Part shown: piece after piece, positions 8,916 through 18,187 of the stretch | How positions within the stretch are numbered: position 1 is the first letter of the stretch | How the letters are laid out: every line of letters starts with the position of its first letter | Source: Microbacterium murale | Lineage (GTDB): Bacteria; Actinomycetota; Actinomycetes; Actinomycetales; Microbacteriaceae | Reading direction: 5' to 3' | Assembly (NCBI RefSeq): GCF_014635185.1 | Contig: NZ_BMCM01000003.1 | Coordinates: 295,623-359,622 of the forward strand | DNA: 64,000 nt | Notes under the pieces: model-generated | The model's input: the letters and a program-made list of their open reading frames with translations, nothing else | Told to the model about the DNA's origin: nothing | The model's database searches: none | Program-made: the position numbers and the translations under genes

Positions 8916-10592
8916 ATGACGACTACCCCTCGCACGCCCTCAGCGATCGACAAGGTCGCAGAAGAATGGGTCGACACTCTCGTGGAGCTCGTGCCCACCG
9001 TCGGCACGTACATCGGGCGCAATGACGCCAATGACCGCTACGGCGATCTCAGCCCTGACGGGCAGCAGCAGTACGCGAATGCGGTGCGAAAGACGCTCAG
9101 TGCGCTGGACGACCTGACCCCGGCCGATGCTGTCGACGAGGTCACGAAGGCGGACCTCGGCAGCGAGCTCAAGCTCGATCTCGAGTTCGACGACGCCCAG
9201 TGGCATCTTCGCGATCTGAACGTGATCGCGTCGGCCGCTCAGGACATCCGCCAGGTCTACGACCTCATGCCCACATCGTCGGCCGACGACTGGTCGATCA
9301 TCGTGAAGCGTCTGGCCGCTGTGCCGCACGCGCTTCGCGGCTACACCGCGACGCTGCGAGAGGGCATCGCCAAGGGCGTCGTGCCCGCTCGGCGGCAGGT
9401 GGTCGAGGTCGCAGACCAGATCGTGCGATACACGGCAGACGACGGCTTCTTCGCTGCGTTCGTGGCCGATGCGACACCCGAGGAGGGCGAGCTTCCGGCA
9501 TCCCTCGCGCGCGAGCTCGCCGACAGTGCGTCGGCGGCGCGCGTCGCCTATGACGAGCTGAAGGGCTTCCTCACCGGCACCCTGGCGCCCGCGGCGAGTG
9601 AGGTGGATGCTGTCGGCCCTGAGCTCTATGCGCTCGCTTCCCGCCGGTTCCTCGGCGCCGAGATCGACCTCGATGAGACCTACGAATGGGGCCGTGAAGA
9701 ACTCGCCCGCATGGTGGCCGAGCAGACGGCGATCGCGAACGAAATCCTCCCCGGTTCCACCGTCGAAGAGGCAGTGGCGCACCTGGAGGCGGACCCGTCC
9801 CGCAAGTTGCACGGCACCGAGGCACTGCAGCGCTGGATGCAGGAGACCAGCGACCGCGCAGTCGCCGAGCTCGGTGCGACGCACTTCGACATCCCCGAGC
9901 AGATCCGCACGCTCGAGTGCATGATCGCGCCCACGCAGGAGGGCGGCATCTACTACACCGGCCCGACGGACGACTTCTCCCGCCCCGGCCGCATGTGGTG
10001 GTCGGTGCCGGAGGGTGTCACCGAGTTCGACACCTGGCGCGAGCTCACGACCGTGTACCACGAGGGCATTCCCGGTCACCATCTGCAGATCGGCCAGGCC
10101 GTGTACAACCGGGCCGAACTGAACTCGTGGCGCCGGCTGCTCGCTGGCACCTCCGGGCATGCCGAGGGCTGGGCGCTCTACGCCGAGCGGCTCATGCAGC
10201 AGCTCGGCTACCTCGACGACCCGGCCGACCGACTGGGCATGCTCGACGGGCAGCGCATGCGCGCGGCGCGTGTGGTGCTCGACATCGGCGTGCACCTGGG
10301 CAAGCCCCGCCTCGATGGCACGGGCACATGGGACGCGGACTACGCGCTCGATTTCATGCGCCGCAACGTCAACATGTCGGACGAGTTCGTGCAGTTCGAG
10401 GTCAACCGGTATCTCGGCTGGCCTGGACAGGCGCCGTCGTACAAGGTGGGCCAGCGCATCTGGGAGCAGGTGCGGGACGCGTATCAGGAGCAGCAGGGCG
10501 ATACGTATGACATCAAGCAGTTCCATAAGCGTGCGCTCGATCTCGGCGGCGTCGGACTCGACACGCTTCGCACGGCCCTCGTGAACCGGTAA
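8916..10592 (+). CDS. DUF885 family protein (probable zinc metallopeptidase)
   Basis: A 558-residue protein of the DUF885 family, with no signal peptide visible. The family marker is the motif YHEGIPGHHLQIG near residue 384, which resembles a metal-binding HExxH-type site. SGHAEGWALYAERLM follows about 30 residues later and is thought to supply a further metal ligand. The rest is helical, as in family members related to thermolysin-like or carboxypeptidase folds. The substrate is unknown. Six bases separate it from the flavin oxidoreductase, so the two are probably co-transcribed with the transporter that follows. Confidence 0.85.
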   Translation: MTTTPRTPSAIDKVAEEWVDTLVELVPTVGTYIGRNDANDRYGDLSPDGQQQYANAVRKTLSALDDLTPADAVDEVTKADLGSELKLDLEFDDAQWHLRDLNVIASAAQDIRQVYDLMPTSSADDWSIIVKRLAAVPHALRGYTATLREGIAKGVVPARRQVVEVADQIVRYTADDGFFAAFVADATPEEGELPASLARELADSASAARVAYDELKGFLTGTLAPAASEVDAVGPELYALASRRFLGAEIDLDETYEWGREELARMVAEQTAIANEILPGSTVEEAVAHLEADPSRKLHGTEALQRWMQETSDRAVAELGATHFDIPEQIRTLECMIAPTQEGGIYYTGPTDDFSRPGRMWWSVPEGVTEFDTWRELTTVYHEGIPGHHLQIGQAVYNRAELNSWRRLLAGTSGHAEGWALYAERLMQQLGYLDDPADRLGMLDGQRMRAARVVLDIGVHLGKPRLDGTGTWDADYALDFMRRNVNMSDEFVQFEVNRYLGWPGQAPSYKVGQRIWEQVRDAYQEQQGDTYDIKQFHKRALDLGGVGLDTLRTALVNR

Positions 10593-10598
10593 CAGCAC

Positions 10599-11624
10599 AT
10601 GGCACTCCAATTCGGCCTCGACACGTTCGGTGACATCACCCGCGACAGCGACGGAAAGCTGTTGACGGCCGCCCAGACGATCCGCAACATCGTCGACCAG
10701 GCCGAACTCGCCGACACCGTCGGCATCGACTTCTTCGGGGTGGGGGAGCATCACCGCAAGGAGTTCGCCGTCTCCGCGCCGGAGATGGTTCTCGCCGCGA
10801 TCGCCGCGCGCACCGAACGGATCAGACTCGGCACTGCGGTGACCGTGCTGTCATCCGACGACCCGGTGAGGGTCTATGAACGGTTCGCGACGTTGGACGC
10901 GCTCTCGGGAGGCCGCGCCGAGGTCGTGCTCGGCCGTGGCTCGTTCACCGAGTCGTTTCCGCTCTTCGGCTTCGACCTGCGTGACTACGAAGCCCTGTTC
11001 GAGGAGAAGCTCGAGCTCTTCGTCGAACTCACCAAAGAGAGGCCGGTCACCTGGTCGGGCACCATGCGCCCGGCGCTCACCGACGCCGACGTGTTCCCGA
11101 AGACCGAGAAGGGCCTTCGCACCTGGGTGGGGGTCGGAGGTAGTCCGGAATCGGTCGTGCGCGTCGCCAGGCACGGAGTAGGGCTGATGCTCGCGATCAT
11201 CGGGGGCCCCGCAGCCAGATTCGTGCCGTTCGTCGAGCTGTATCATCGCTCGATCGCTGCATTCGGCACGCCGGAGCATCCGATCGCCGTTCACTCGCCG
11301 GGACACATCGCCGACACAGACGAAGAAGCCTGGGACGGCGCGTACTCGGGGTTCGAGGCAATGAACAACACAATCGGCAAGGAGCGGGGCTGGCCCGAGT
11401 ACAGCCGGGCGCGCTTCCAGAACGACGTGGGGCCCGCCGGAGCGATCTACTCCGGCTCTCCCCAACGCGTCGCCCAGAAGATCGCCGACACCGTGCGCAC
11501 GCTGGGAATCGGCAGATTCGATCTCAAGTACGCCACCGGCACGCTCGGGCATGAGCAGATGATGCGCAGCATCGAGCTGTACGGCACCGAGGTGATCCCG
11601 CGCGTCAGAGATCTGCTGAAATGA
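10599..11624 (+). CDS. LLM class flavin-dependent oxidoreductase
   Basis: A 341-residue luciferase-like monooxygenase. It begins MALQFGLDTFGD and shows the (beta/alpha)8 luciferase pattern: DFFGVGEHHRKEFAVSAPE near residue 45, TAVTVLSSDDPVRVYERFATLDALSGGRAEVVLGRG near 75-110, and a C-terminal GSPQRVAQKIADT segment. Members use F420H2 or FMNH2 to oxidise small organic molecules. This subgroup is often annotated as alkanal or nitrilotriacetate monooxygenase-like, but the substrate is not determined. The stop overlaps the MFS start (ATGA), which suggests that the oxidase acts on something the transporter imports. Confidence 0.88.
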   Translation: MALQFGLDTFGDITRDSDGKLLTAAQTIRNIVDQAELADTVGIDFFGVGEHHRKEFAVSAPEMVLAAIAARTERIRLGTAVTVLSSDDPVRVYERFATLDALSGGRAEVVLGRGSFTESFPLFGFDLRDYEALFEEKLELFVELTKERPVTWSGTMRPALTDADVFPKTEKGLRTWVGVGGSPESVVRVARHGVGLMLAIIGGPAARFVPFVELYHRSIAAFGTPEHPIAVHSPGHIADTDEEAWDGAYSGFEAMNNTIGKERGWPEYSRARFQNDVGPAGAIYSGSPQRVAQKIADTVRTLGIGRFDLKYATGTLGHEQMMRSIELYGTEVIPRVRDLLK

Positions 11625-12973
11625 GCGCCCCTGGCATCCCGAGCCGCGCCTCGTTGGCTGAACGCCTCGACGCTCTCCCGTTCACGCGTCGGCACTTCAG
11701 GGTGCTCTCCGGCTCCGGCGTTGGTTGGGCGCTGGACGCGATGGATGTCGGCCTCATCTCGTTCATCATCGCCGTCCTCGCCCAGCAGTGGGACCTGTCA
11801 AAGGCGGAGACCGGGTGGATCGCCTCCGTCGGATTCATCGGCATGGCGATCGGCGCGACGCTGGGCGGTCTGCTCGCGGACCGCCTGGGCAGGCGACAGG
11901 TGTTCGCGATCACACTGCTGATCTACGGCGTCGCCACCGGGGCCAGTGCCCTCGTCGGCGGACTCGCGATGCTGCTCGTGCTGCGCTTCTTCGTGGGTCT
12001 CGGTCTCGGTGCGGAGCTTCCGGTCGCGTCGACCTACGTCAGCGAATTCGCGCCGCGCCGTATCCGGGGCCGGCTCATCGTCATCCTCGAGGCATTCTGG
12101 GCAGTCGGCTGGACGGCCGCCGCCCTGATCGGCTACTTCGTGATCCCCGCATCCGAGTCGGGCTGGCGCTGGGCGTTCGCCCTCGGCGCGATACCTGCCG
12201 CATACGCGATCATCGTGCGATGGGGCCTTCCCGAGTCGCCGCGATGGCTGGCGTCGCGGGGGAGGATCTCGCAGGCAGACAGGATCGTGGCGGCATTCGA
12301 GGCGGATGCCGGAATCACCGGGGGCCCGCTCGTCCACAAGGCTCCGACACCTCGCGCCATCGCAGATCATGCGGCGACGCGGCTCGGCACGCTGTGGTAC
12401 CCGGAGTTCCGGGTACGCACGCTGTGCATCTGGGTGATCTGGTTCTGCGTGAACTTCGCCTATTACGGCGCATTCATCTGGATACCCAGCATCCTCGTGG
12501 ATGCCGGGTACGATCTGGTCCGCTCGTTCGGGTTCACGCTGCTCATCACGCTCGCTCAGTTGCCCGGCTATGCCGTGGCCGCGTGGCTCATCGAGGTGTG
12601 GGGCCGGCGCGCGACGCTGTCCGTGTTCCTCGCCGGGTCAGCGGTCTCAGCCGTGCTGTTCGGCACCGCGACCGGCGTCGGGGCGATCATCGCGACGGGG
12701 ATGGCGCTGTCGTTCTTCAATCTCGGGGCATGGGGCGCGCTGTACGCCGTGACGCCGGAGATCTATCCGACCTCGCTGCGCGGCACGGGTGCGGGGTGGG
12801 CGGCAGGCGTGGGCAGAATCGCGTCGATCGTCGCGCCGCTGATCGTTCCGGTGCTCTTGGCGGCCGGCGGAGCGCCGTTGCTGTTCGCCATCTTCGCCGG
12901 ATTCTTCATCGTCGCGGCGATCGTGACGTGGGGACTCGTCGATCGAAGGGGCCAGGCACTCGACGATCGATGA
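11621..12973 (+). CDS. MFS transporter, sugar/aromatic-acid porter type
   Basis: A 450-residue major facilitator protein with about 12 hydrophobic segments. The inter-helix motifs are visible: GGLLADRLGRRQVF after helix 2 (the GxxxDRxGRR signature) and the repeat in the second half, AWLIEVWGRRATL. VASTYVSEFAPRRIRGRLI and PEIYPTSLRGTGAG are the PxxxxxRG-type motifs shared with sugar and aromatic-acid porters. The likely cargo is a small organic acid or sugar. It is translationally coupled to the upstream flavin oxidoreductase by an ATGA overlap, which supports uptake of that enzyme's substrate. Confidence 0.9.
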   Translation: MSAPGIPSRASLAERLDALPFTRRHFRVLSGSGVGWALDAMDVGLISFIIAVLAQQWDLSKAETGWIASVGFIGMAIGATLGGLLADRLGRRQVFAITLLIYGVATGASALVGGLAMLLVLRFFVGLGLGAELPVASTYVSEFAPRRIRGRLIVILEAFWAVGWTAAALIGYFVIPASESGWRWAFALGAIPAAYAIIVRWGLPESPRWLASRGRISQADRIVAAFEADAGITGGPLVHKAPTPRAIADHAATRLGTLWYPEFRVRTLCIWVIWFCVNFAYYGAFIWIPSILVDAGYDLVRSFGFTLLITLAQLPGYAVAAWLIEVWGRRATLSVFLAGSAVSAVLFGTATGVGAIIATGMALSFFNLGAWGALYAVTPEIYPTSLRGTGAGWAAGVGRIASIVAPLIVPVLLAAGGAPLLFAIFAGFFIVAAIVTWGLVDRRGQALDDR

Positions 12974-13008
12974 GCCGTCGTGTCCACCGACGGGCATAGG
13001 CTGGTTCA

Positions 13009-13764
13009 GTGAGTGATGTGAGGTTCGTGGCCATCGGCGACTCGTTCACCGAGGGCGTCGGCGACGAGTTGCCGGACGGCCGTGTGCGCGGCTGGGCCGA
13101 TATCGCGGCACAGGGATGGGCGGATGCTGCCGGTCACCCCATCCAGTACGCGAACCTGGCTGTCCGCGGCAAGCTCGCGTGGCCGATCGTCGAGGAGCAG
13201 CTCGAACCCGCCCTGGCACTGAACCCCACGCACCTGTCGTTCAACGGGGGCGGCAACGACATGCTGCGTCCGCGGACCGATCTGGAGCACATCGCCGATG
13301 CCTTCTCGCGCGTTCTTCGTCGATGCGATGACCAGGGTGTCACGCTCATCGTGTTGTCCGGTGCGAATCCTGCAGGACAGCTGCCGATGGGGTCAATGAT
13401 CCAGCGTCGCGGAGATGAGCTCTCCGCGGCCGTGCTGCGCCGGGTGGCGAATCGATCCGACGTGATCCGTGCACTGAACTGGCCCGATCGTGAACTCGCG
13501 CGCAGCGCCTACTGGTCGGAGGACCGTCTGCACATGAACGCGGCTGGCCACCATCGGGTAGCGGCCAGGGTCCTGGATGCACTCGGGTACGAGCCGCCGA
13601 CACAGTGGTGGGCGCCCAGCGAGCTGCGGGCCGGGGGAGCGGTCGGACTCGCGTACTACCGGCAACATGTCGGCCCGTGGGTCAAACGGCGGTTGACGCG
13701 CACGTCGTCGGGTGATGGCCGCGCCGCCAAGTACGGCACATGGGTCGAACGAGTACCTCAGTGA
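13009..13764 (+). CDS. SGNH/GDSL-family hydrolase
   Basis: A 251-residue SGNH hydrolase, an esterase fold with a Ser-Asp-His triad. Block I is FVAIGDSFTEGVGDE near residue 5 and supplies the nucleophile. Block III is GGGNDMLRP, and block V is EDRLHMNAAGHHRVA near 175, with Asp and His. No signal peptide is present, so it is cytoplasmic. A second, clearly related copy lies at 58297-59139, and both share the AIGDSFTEG start and a conserved RRLTRTSSGDG-type tail. Natural substrates are unknown. GTG start at 13009; the next gene overlaps its stop. Confidence 0.9.
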   Translation: MSDVRFVAIGDSFTEGVGDELPDGRVRGWADIAAQGWADAAGHPIQYANLAVRGKLAWPIVEEQLEPALALNPTHLSFNGGGNDMLRPRTDLEHIADAFSRVLRRCDDQGVTLIVLSGANPAGQLPMGSMIQRRGDELSAAVLRRVANRSDVIRALNWPDRELARSAYWSEDRLHMNAAGHHRVAARVLDALGYEPPTQWWAPSELRAGGAVGLAYYRQHVGPWVKRRLTRTSSGDGRAAKYGTWVERVPQ

Positions 13765-14390
13765 ACGCGCTGCGCGGCCGCAGACTTCCGCGCCGTTCGG
13801 TGCAGCTGCTGGTCGGGCTGTTCCTGTACGGGATCGGGATCGCGTTCATGGTGCGCGGGCAGATCGGCGCGGCCCCGTGGGACGTTCTGTCGCAGGGCAT
13901 CACCCGTCACGTGCCGCTGAGCTTCGGAGTGGTGACGATCCTGATCAGCGTCGTGGTGCTGCTGCTGTGGATTCCACTGCGCCAGAAGCTCGGGATCGGG
14001 ACGGTGCTGAACGCACTGCTCGTCGGGCCTGCCGCCGACGTCGGGCTCTGGCTGATCCCGGCGGATCAGCCGCTGTGGCTGCGCATCTGCTTCTTCGTGA
14101 TCGGGCTGTTCGTCCTCTCCGCGGCGACCGGACTCTACATCGGGGCCAACTTCGGGCCGGGCCCGCGAGACGGCTTGATGACCGGCCTGCACACGCAGAC
14201 CGGATGGCGCATCTGGATCGTGCGAACAGGCATAGAGATCGTCGTGGTCGCGGTCGGCTGGGCCTTGGGTGGCAACGTGGGGCTCGGGACGGTCGCGTTC
14301 GCACTGCTGGTCGGACCACTGTGCCAGTACTTCATGCGGTTGTTCGCAATCCCCGTGCAGAAGCGCCCAGAAAAGCGCGTCACGACATGA
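13761..14390 (+). CDS. YczE/YyaS/YitT-type integral membrane protein
   Basis: A 209-residue membrane protein with about five hydrophobic segments. It resembles the YczE (YitT-related) family, recognisable by RSVQLLVGLFLYGIGIAFM at the start, IGAAPWDVLSQGI, and GANFGPGPRDGLMTGL. I chose the GTG at 13761, which overlaps the upstream stop as GTGA. An in-frame ATG at 13740 would overlap by 25 bp and adds a hydrophilic tail without family support. The function is unknown; in Bacillus, YczE affects surfactin/bacillomycin production. It overlaps the next gene by 4 bp (ATGA). Confidence 0.82.
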   Translation: MNALRGRRLPRRSVQLLVGLFLYGIGIAFMVRGQIGAAPWDVLSQGITRHVPLSFGVVTILISVVVLLLWIPLRQKLGIGTVLNALLVGPAADVGLWLIPADQPLWLRICFFVIGLFVLSAATGLYIGANFGPGPRDGLMTGLHTQTGWRIWIVRTGIEIVVVAVGWALGGNVGLGTVAFALLVGPLCQYFMRLFAIPVQKRPEKRVTT

Positions 14391-15133
14391 GCGACCTGGA
14401 GATGGCACGGATACCGGCCGGTGTCGTCACGTTGCACGACGCACGTCGCGACCTGGTGCGCACCGTGACACTCGAACCGTTCGAGTTGGGCGTGTTCGCT
14501 GTCACCGAAGAGCAGATGGCCGAGATCGTCGGCATCGCCTCGCGGCATCCTCGCCGGCCGGCCGCTGACCTGAGCTGGCTGCGCGCCGTGCGGTTCTGCA
14601 ACGCGGCCTCCGAATGGGAAGGGCTCGACCCGGCGTACACGTTCGACGGCGAGGACGTGACCTGGCACGTCGACAGTGACGGATACCGCCTGCCCACCGA
14701 AGCGGAGTGGGAACACGCCTGTCGTGCGGGCTCCACCGGCCCGCATTACGGCCTGCTGACCGACGTGGCATGGACGGCCGCTGACGGCGTGACAGCCCCG
14801 CAGAACGTCGGTGGCAAGCTCCCCAACCTCAATGGCCTCTTCGACACGCTCGGCAACGTCTGGGAGTGGTGCTGGGATTTGCTCGATCCCGCGCGCTACG
14901 GGGACTACCGCGTGTTCCGCGGCGGCGGTTACGCCGATGACGCATGGAGCGTACGCGCATCGGTAAGGCGTGGGGGAGCGCCGCGCATGCACCATGAGGA
15001 CGTCGGGATGCGCGTTGCGCGCGGAGGATTCGACGGCGCGGATGCCGCGCAGGGATGGTCAGCGGCTGTCGATCTCGAACGCGCGGCAACGGATGACGCG
15101 CTGTCGATGGGTTGGACGCCGAGGAGGCGCTGA
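14387..15133 (+). CDS. SUMF1/formylglycine-generating-enzyme-like protein
   Basis: A 248-residue protein with the C-type-lectin-like fold of formylglycine-generating enzymes. Family motifs are visible: GYRLPTEAEWEHACRAG, FDTLGNVWEWCWDLL and VFRGGGYADD. The two copper-binding cysteines of true sulfatase-activating enzymes (the region just after the RGGS-like motif, normally C-x4-C) are not seen; the sequence there is GGGYADDAWSVRASVRRGG. So it is probably a non-catalytic or differently acting SUMF1 relative. No sulfatase gene is nearby. The start at 14387 forms an ATGA overlap with the membrane protein. A longer in-frame opening upstream runs through the previous gene and is not credible. Confidence 0.83.
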   Translation: MSDLEMARIPAGVVTLHDARRDLVRTVTLEPFELGVFAVTEEQMAEIVGIASRHPRRPAADLSWLRAVRFCNAASEWEGLDPAYTFDGEDVTWHVDSDGYRLPTEAEWEHACRAGSTGPHYGLLTDVAWTAADGVTAPQNVGGKLPNLNGLFDTLGNVWEWCWDLLDPARYGDYRVFRGGGYADDAWSVRASVRRGGAPRMHHEDVGMRVARGGFDGADAAQGWSAAVDLERAATDDALSMGWTPRRR

Positions 15134-15230
15134 GACGGCTCTTGCCTCCCGCGGCGATTGCTGGCATCGTCAGAACGAACAGCAGCTCGTCGGCGCACAC
15201 GTCGCCACGGGTGCCACGAAAGGATCCCGC

Positions 15231-15431
15231 ATGAGCATCGGCACCGGAATCGTATTGTTCGTGATCGGCGCAATCCTCGCGTTCGCCGTCAACATCGAAG
15301 TGGAGTGGGCCAACCTCGACCTGATCGGCTACATCCTGATGGGTGCCGGCGCTGTGGTGTTCGTCATCGGACTGATCCTGCTCGCCACCCGTCGGCGGCG
15401 CGGCACCTCAGCAGACGACACCGTCCTGTGA
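15231..15431 (+). CDS. small two-helix membrane protein, DUF6458-like
   Basis: A 66-residue protein with two transmembrane helices (GTGIVLFVIGAILAFAV and LIGYILMGAGAVVFVIGLIL) and a short basic tail RRRRG. This type is widespread in actinobacteria and is annotated as DUF6458. Function unknown. The ATG at 15231 is preceded by AAAGGATCCCGC, a reasonable ribosome-binding site. Convergent with the GNAT gene 10 bp away. Confidence 0.85.
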   Translation: MSIGTGIVLFVIGAILAFAVNIEVEWANLDLIGYILMGAGAVVFVIGLILLATRRRRGTSADDTVL

Positions 15432-15441
15432 CGGCGCCGCC

Positions 15442-15858
15442 TCAGGACATGCCTCTCACCATGTACCGGGTCGGGTCTTCAGGATTCTCGAATCCGTACT
15501 GCGCATAGAGGCCATGGGCATCGGCGGTCGCAAGAAGCATGCGCTTGAGGCCGAGCGGCTCGAGATCGGCGATCACGCCGTTGATCAGCAGCTTCCCGAT
15601 TCCGCGCGCGCGGACGTTCGATGCGACGAAAACGTCGCACAGCCAGGCGAAGGTCGCACCGTCGGTCACGACTCGTGCGTATGCGACCTGGTCACCTGTC
15701 GACGCGTCCCATACTCCGTAGTTGCGGGACCCGTCGATCGCGGCGTCCTGTACTGCGCGGGTGCGTCCTTTCGCCCAGTACGACTCTTCACTGATCCATT
15801 GATGCACACGAGCGCGGTCGATGCGGTCGTCGTCCTGGTCGAATGCGTAGTGTGTCAT
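15442..15858 (-). CDS. GNAT family N-acetyltransferase
   Basis: A 138-residue GNAT protein. It has the strand-turn QVAYARVVTDGATFAWLCDVFV and the acetyl-CoA loop RARGIGKLLINGVIADLE (R/Q-x-x-G-x-G/A). It ends in LLATADAHGLYAQYGFENPEDPTRYM, the classic substrate-side end of small GNAT proteins. The start (ATG at 15858) overlaps the stop of the upstream MFS transporter as ATGA, so the two are co-translated. A longer open frame upstream lies entirely within the MFS gene in another phase. Substrate unknown. Confidence 0.9.
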   Translation of the reverse strand: MTHYAFDQDDDRIDRARVHQWISEESYWAKGRTRAVQDAAIDGSRNYGVWDASTGDQVAYARVVTDGATFAWLCDVFVASNVRARGIGKLLINGVIADLEPLGLKRMLLATADAHGLYAQYGFENPEDPTRYMVRGMS

Positions 15859-17186
15859 CTTCTCGCCTTTCGCTCGGGATCCAGCCCGATGCGGATGCGC
15901 GTGCGTTTGCGCTCGATGAGGATGAATACCGCGCCGACGAGCCAGATCGGCACCTGCGCGAGGAAGGCGATCCGGAACGCGTCGAGCGAGTACGTCTCGG
16001 GGGTACCGGCGCCCTGCAGGTCGAGCGCGAGACCGATGAGGAAGATCGCGATGAGCGCGGAGATGAAACCCCCGCCGTTGGTGAGCCCCGTGGCGGTGCT
16101 CAGCCGATGGGCCGGGTTGTGCGTCCTGGCGTGATCGAAGGCGATCATCGAGGCGGGTCCGCCAGTCGCGAGTGCGACGGCGAGAACGTAGAGCAGCCAG
16201 ACAGGAGCCGGTCCGGGCTGCAGCAGGAGGACGATCCAGGCGATCATCTGAATCGCGACTGCCGGCAGTACGAGGGCAAGAGATCGCTGATTCGGCATGC
16301 GACTCGACAGATTGCCGATGACAGGGCCAAGAATCATGCCGGCAACGACATATATCGAGATGATGGTCGCCGCCTGCGCCGTTGTGACGCCCTCGCCGGC
16401 TGTGAGGAACGGCATCCCCCAGAGCAGCACGAAGGCGGTTCCCGCGAACGGCGTGGTGAAGTGCGACCAGAACGCCAACCGTGTGCCTGGGTGCGCCCAT
16501 GCTGCGCGGATGCCCACACCGGTATCGATCGCTGATGTCACGACGCGCACGACGCCGGTGTCGGTGTTGACCGTGACGTCAGCATCGAGTTCACGCGGTC
16601 GATTGCGGATCACGACCCAGACGAGAATCGCGAAGAGGATGCCGAGACCGGCAATGCTTCCGAAGGTGATCGTCCAGGTCGTCGAGTGCAGGAGCGCGGC
16701 AAGCGGGATCAGAGCGACGAGCTGCCCTGCCTGTCCGAGGACGCCCGTGAGCTGCACCATGACCGGGCCGCGCTGAGCCGGGAACCAGATCGCGATGAGT
16801 CGCAACACAGCGGGGAACACGGCGGCGTCGCCCGCGCCGAGGAGGATGCGTGCGACGATCGCGATGCCGATGCTGGGGGAGATCGCGATCGTTAGCTGTC
16901 CGAAAGCCATCAGGATCATGCCGATCGTGATGATCGGCCTGGCGCCGTACTTGTCCAGCAGCACGCCGATGGGGATCTGCATTCCCCCGTACACGGCGAG
17001 CTGGACGACGGCAAACAGCGAGAGCGTCGACGCATCCGCCTGGAATCGCTCCGCCGCATCCACGCCGACGGCGCCGAGAGATGTGCGGTTGGTGATAGCC
17101 AGCATGTAGGCCGCGACGCCGACCGACCAGATCAGCCATGCCCTCCACCCGATCGTTGAACCAGGGGACGACGCGGTGTTGCTCAC
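15855..17186 (-). CDS. MFS transporter
   Basis: A 443-residue major facilitator with 12 predicted helices. It starts from GTG 17186 (VSNTASSPGSTIGWRAWLIW...). An earlier in-frame ATG at 17309 would add 41 arginine-rich residues that do not look like family sequence. Motifs include ITNRTSLGAVGVDAAERF, IPIGVLLDKYGARPIITIG (motif A), LLGAGDAAVFPAVLRLIAIWFP and PNQRSLALVLPA. It resembles the anion/cation or glycerol-phosphate-like porters in general layout, but cargo cannot be assigned. Translationally coupled to the downstream GNAT gene. Confidence 0.88.
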   Translation of the reverse strand: MSNTASSPGSTIGWRAWLIWSVGVAAYMLAITNRTSLGAVGVDAAERFQADASTLSLFAVVQLAVYGGMQIPIGVLLDKYGARPIITIGMILMAFGQLTIAISPSIGIAIVARILLGAGDAAVFPAVLRLIAIWFPAQRGPVMVQLTGVLGQAGQLVALIPLAALLHSTTWTITFGSIAGLGILFAILVWVVIRNRPRELDADVTVNTDTGVVRVVTSAIDTGVGIRAAWAHPGTRLAFWSHFTTPFAGTAFVLLWGMPFLTAGEGVTTAQAATIISIYVVAGMILGPVIGNLSSRMPNQRSLALVLPAVAIQMIAWIVLLLQPGPAPVWLLYVLAVALATGGPASMIAFDHARTHNPAHRLSTATGLTNGGGFISALIAIFLIGLALDLQGAGTPETYSLDAFRIAFLAQVPIWLVGAVFILIERKRTRIRIGLDPERKARR

Positions 17187-17277
17187 TCGATCCAGCTTAC
17201 TCGCGGCGAGGCGGGCCACCGAGGACCAGCGGCGCCGTGGACGACGTCGCAGAACAGTTCGCGTGGTGAAAGGGAGC

Positions 17278-17598
17278 ATGGCTGATTCTTCGTCGATCGC
17301 GATCATCATCGAGGGGCGTCCGCGTCTTGCGCCGCCGTTGCTCAGAGAGCTCTATGGCATCACGCGGCGCTCGTCCGTGGAACTGAGCGCCGCGATCGTC
17401 GCTGGTGACGATGTGTACGCTGCGGGGTTATTCGGCAAGGACCACGTCAAAGTCGCCCCGCGGTTGGAGAAGACCGCCGCGTTCTGCGCTCGGAACGGTC
17501 TCGCTTTCCGTATCGAGGAGACATACGACGGAGAGACCGCGCAGATCGATCTGGCAACCATGCGCAGCATCTTGGAGGCCGCCGAGGACTACCGCTGA
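17278..17598 (+). CDS. hypothetical protein
   Basis: A 106-residue soluble protein that I do not recognise. The ATG at 17278 has GTGAAAGGGAGC just upstream, a good ribosome-binding site. The sequence has an alternating hydrophobic pattern (SSSIAIIIEGRPRL, SAAIVAGDDVYAAGLFG) and an acidic C-terminus (IDLATMRSILEAAEDYR), which suggests a small alpha/beta fold. No membrane segment, signal peptide or cysteine motif. It is divergent from the MFS gene (91-bp gap) and 38 bp before a GNAT gene. Confidence 0.65.
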   Translation: MADSSSIAIIIEGRPRLAPPLLRELYGITRRSSVELSAAIVAGDDVYAAGLFGKDHVKVAPRLEKTAAFCARNGLAFRIEETYDGETAQIDLATMRSILEAAEDYR

Positions 17599-17636
17599 TC
17601 TGGCCCGATGTCGCCAGTTCATGGCAATGTCAACGC

Positions 17637-18134
17637 ATGAGCGAGATTCAGCTGCGCCAGTGGAGCGAGAGCGACTCCGGACTGCTTCGACGCGGGAACA
17701 CTCCGGAAATGACCGTGCACCTCGGTGGCCCCGAGACAGAGGCCCAGATCAGAGACCGTCACGAGCGATATTTGCGCGTCTGGGAAGAGAACACCGGTCG
17801 TGCGTTCGTCGTCGTCGACGGAGCAGAGTCCCTCGGAGTGATCTGCTCGTGGAAGACGACGTGGCGCGATCAGGAGGTGATCGAAGCAGGCTGGTTCACC
17901 GTGCCTGAGGCCCAGGGGAGGGGAGTCGGTTCGGCTGCACTCGCACTTCTCATCCACTACGCGCATGAGTTTGCCGGCGACCGACGGCTGCTCGTGGCCT
18001 TTCCCGATCAGGCCAACGGGCCATCGAATGCCCTATGCCGCAGTGCGGGCTTTACGCTTATCGGGCAGCGGGATGATGATTTTCGCGGCACGACTCTGAA
18101 CCTGAATGAGTGGGTCTTCGATCTGACTGGGTGA
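17637..18134 (+). CDS. GNAT family N-acetyltransferase
   Basis: A 165-residue acetyltransferase. The middle strand RAFVVVDGAESLGVICSWKTTW leads into EVIEAGWFTVPEAQGRGVGSAALALLI, a textbook acetyl-CoA-binding motif A (QGRGVG). The end DQANGPSNALCRSAGFTLIG matches motif B of RimJ/RimL-type or antibiotic-modifying members. Substrate unknown. It is convergent with a NUDIX gene. Confidence 0.9.
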   Translation: MSEIQLRQWSESDSGLLRRGNTPEMTVHLGGPETEAQIRDRHERYLRVWEENTGRAFVVVDGAESLGVICSWKTTWRDQEVIEAGWFTVPEAQGRGVGSAALALLIHYAHEFAGDRRLLVAFPDQANGPSNALCRSAGFTLIGQRDDDFRGTTLNLNEWVFDLTG

Positions 18135-18187
18135 AGCATCTGCCGGCTTCGCTGCGGGAGCTCAGACAAGGCCGTGGAAGGGCATCT

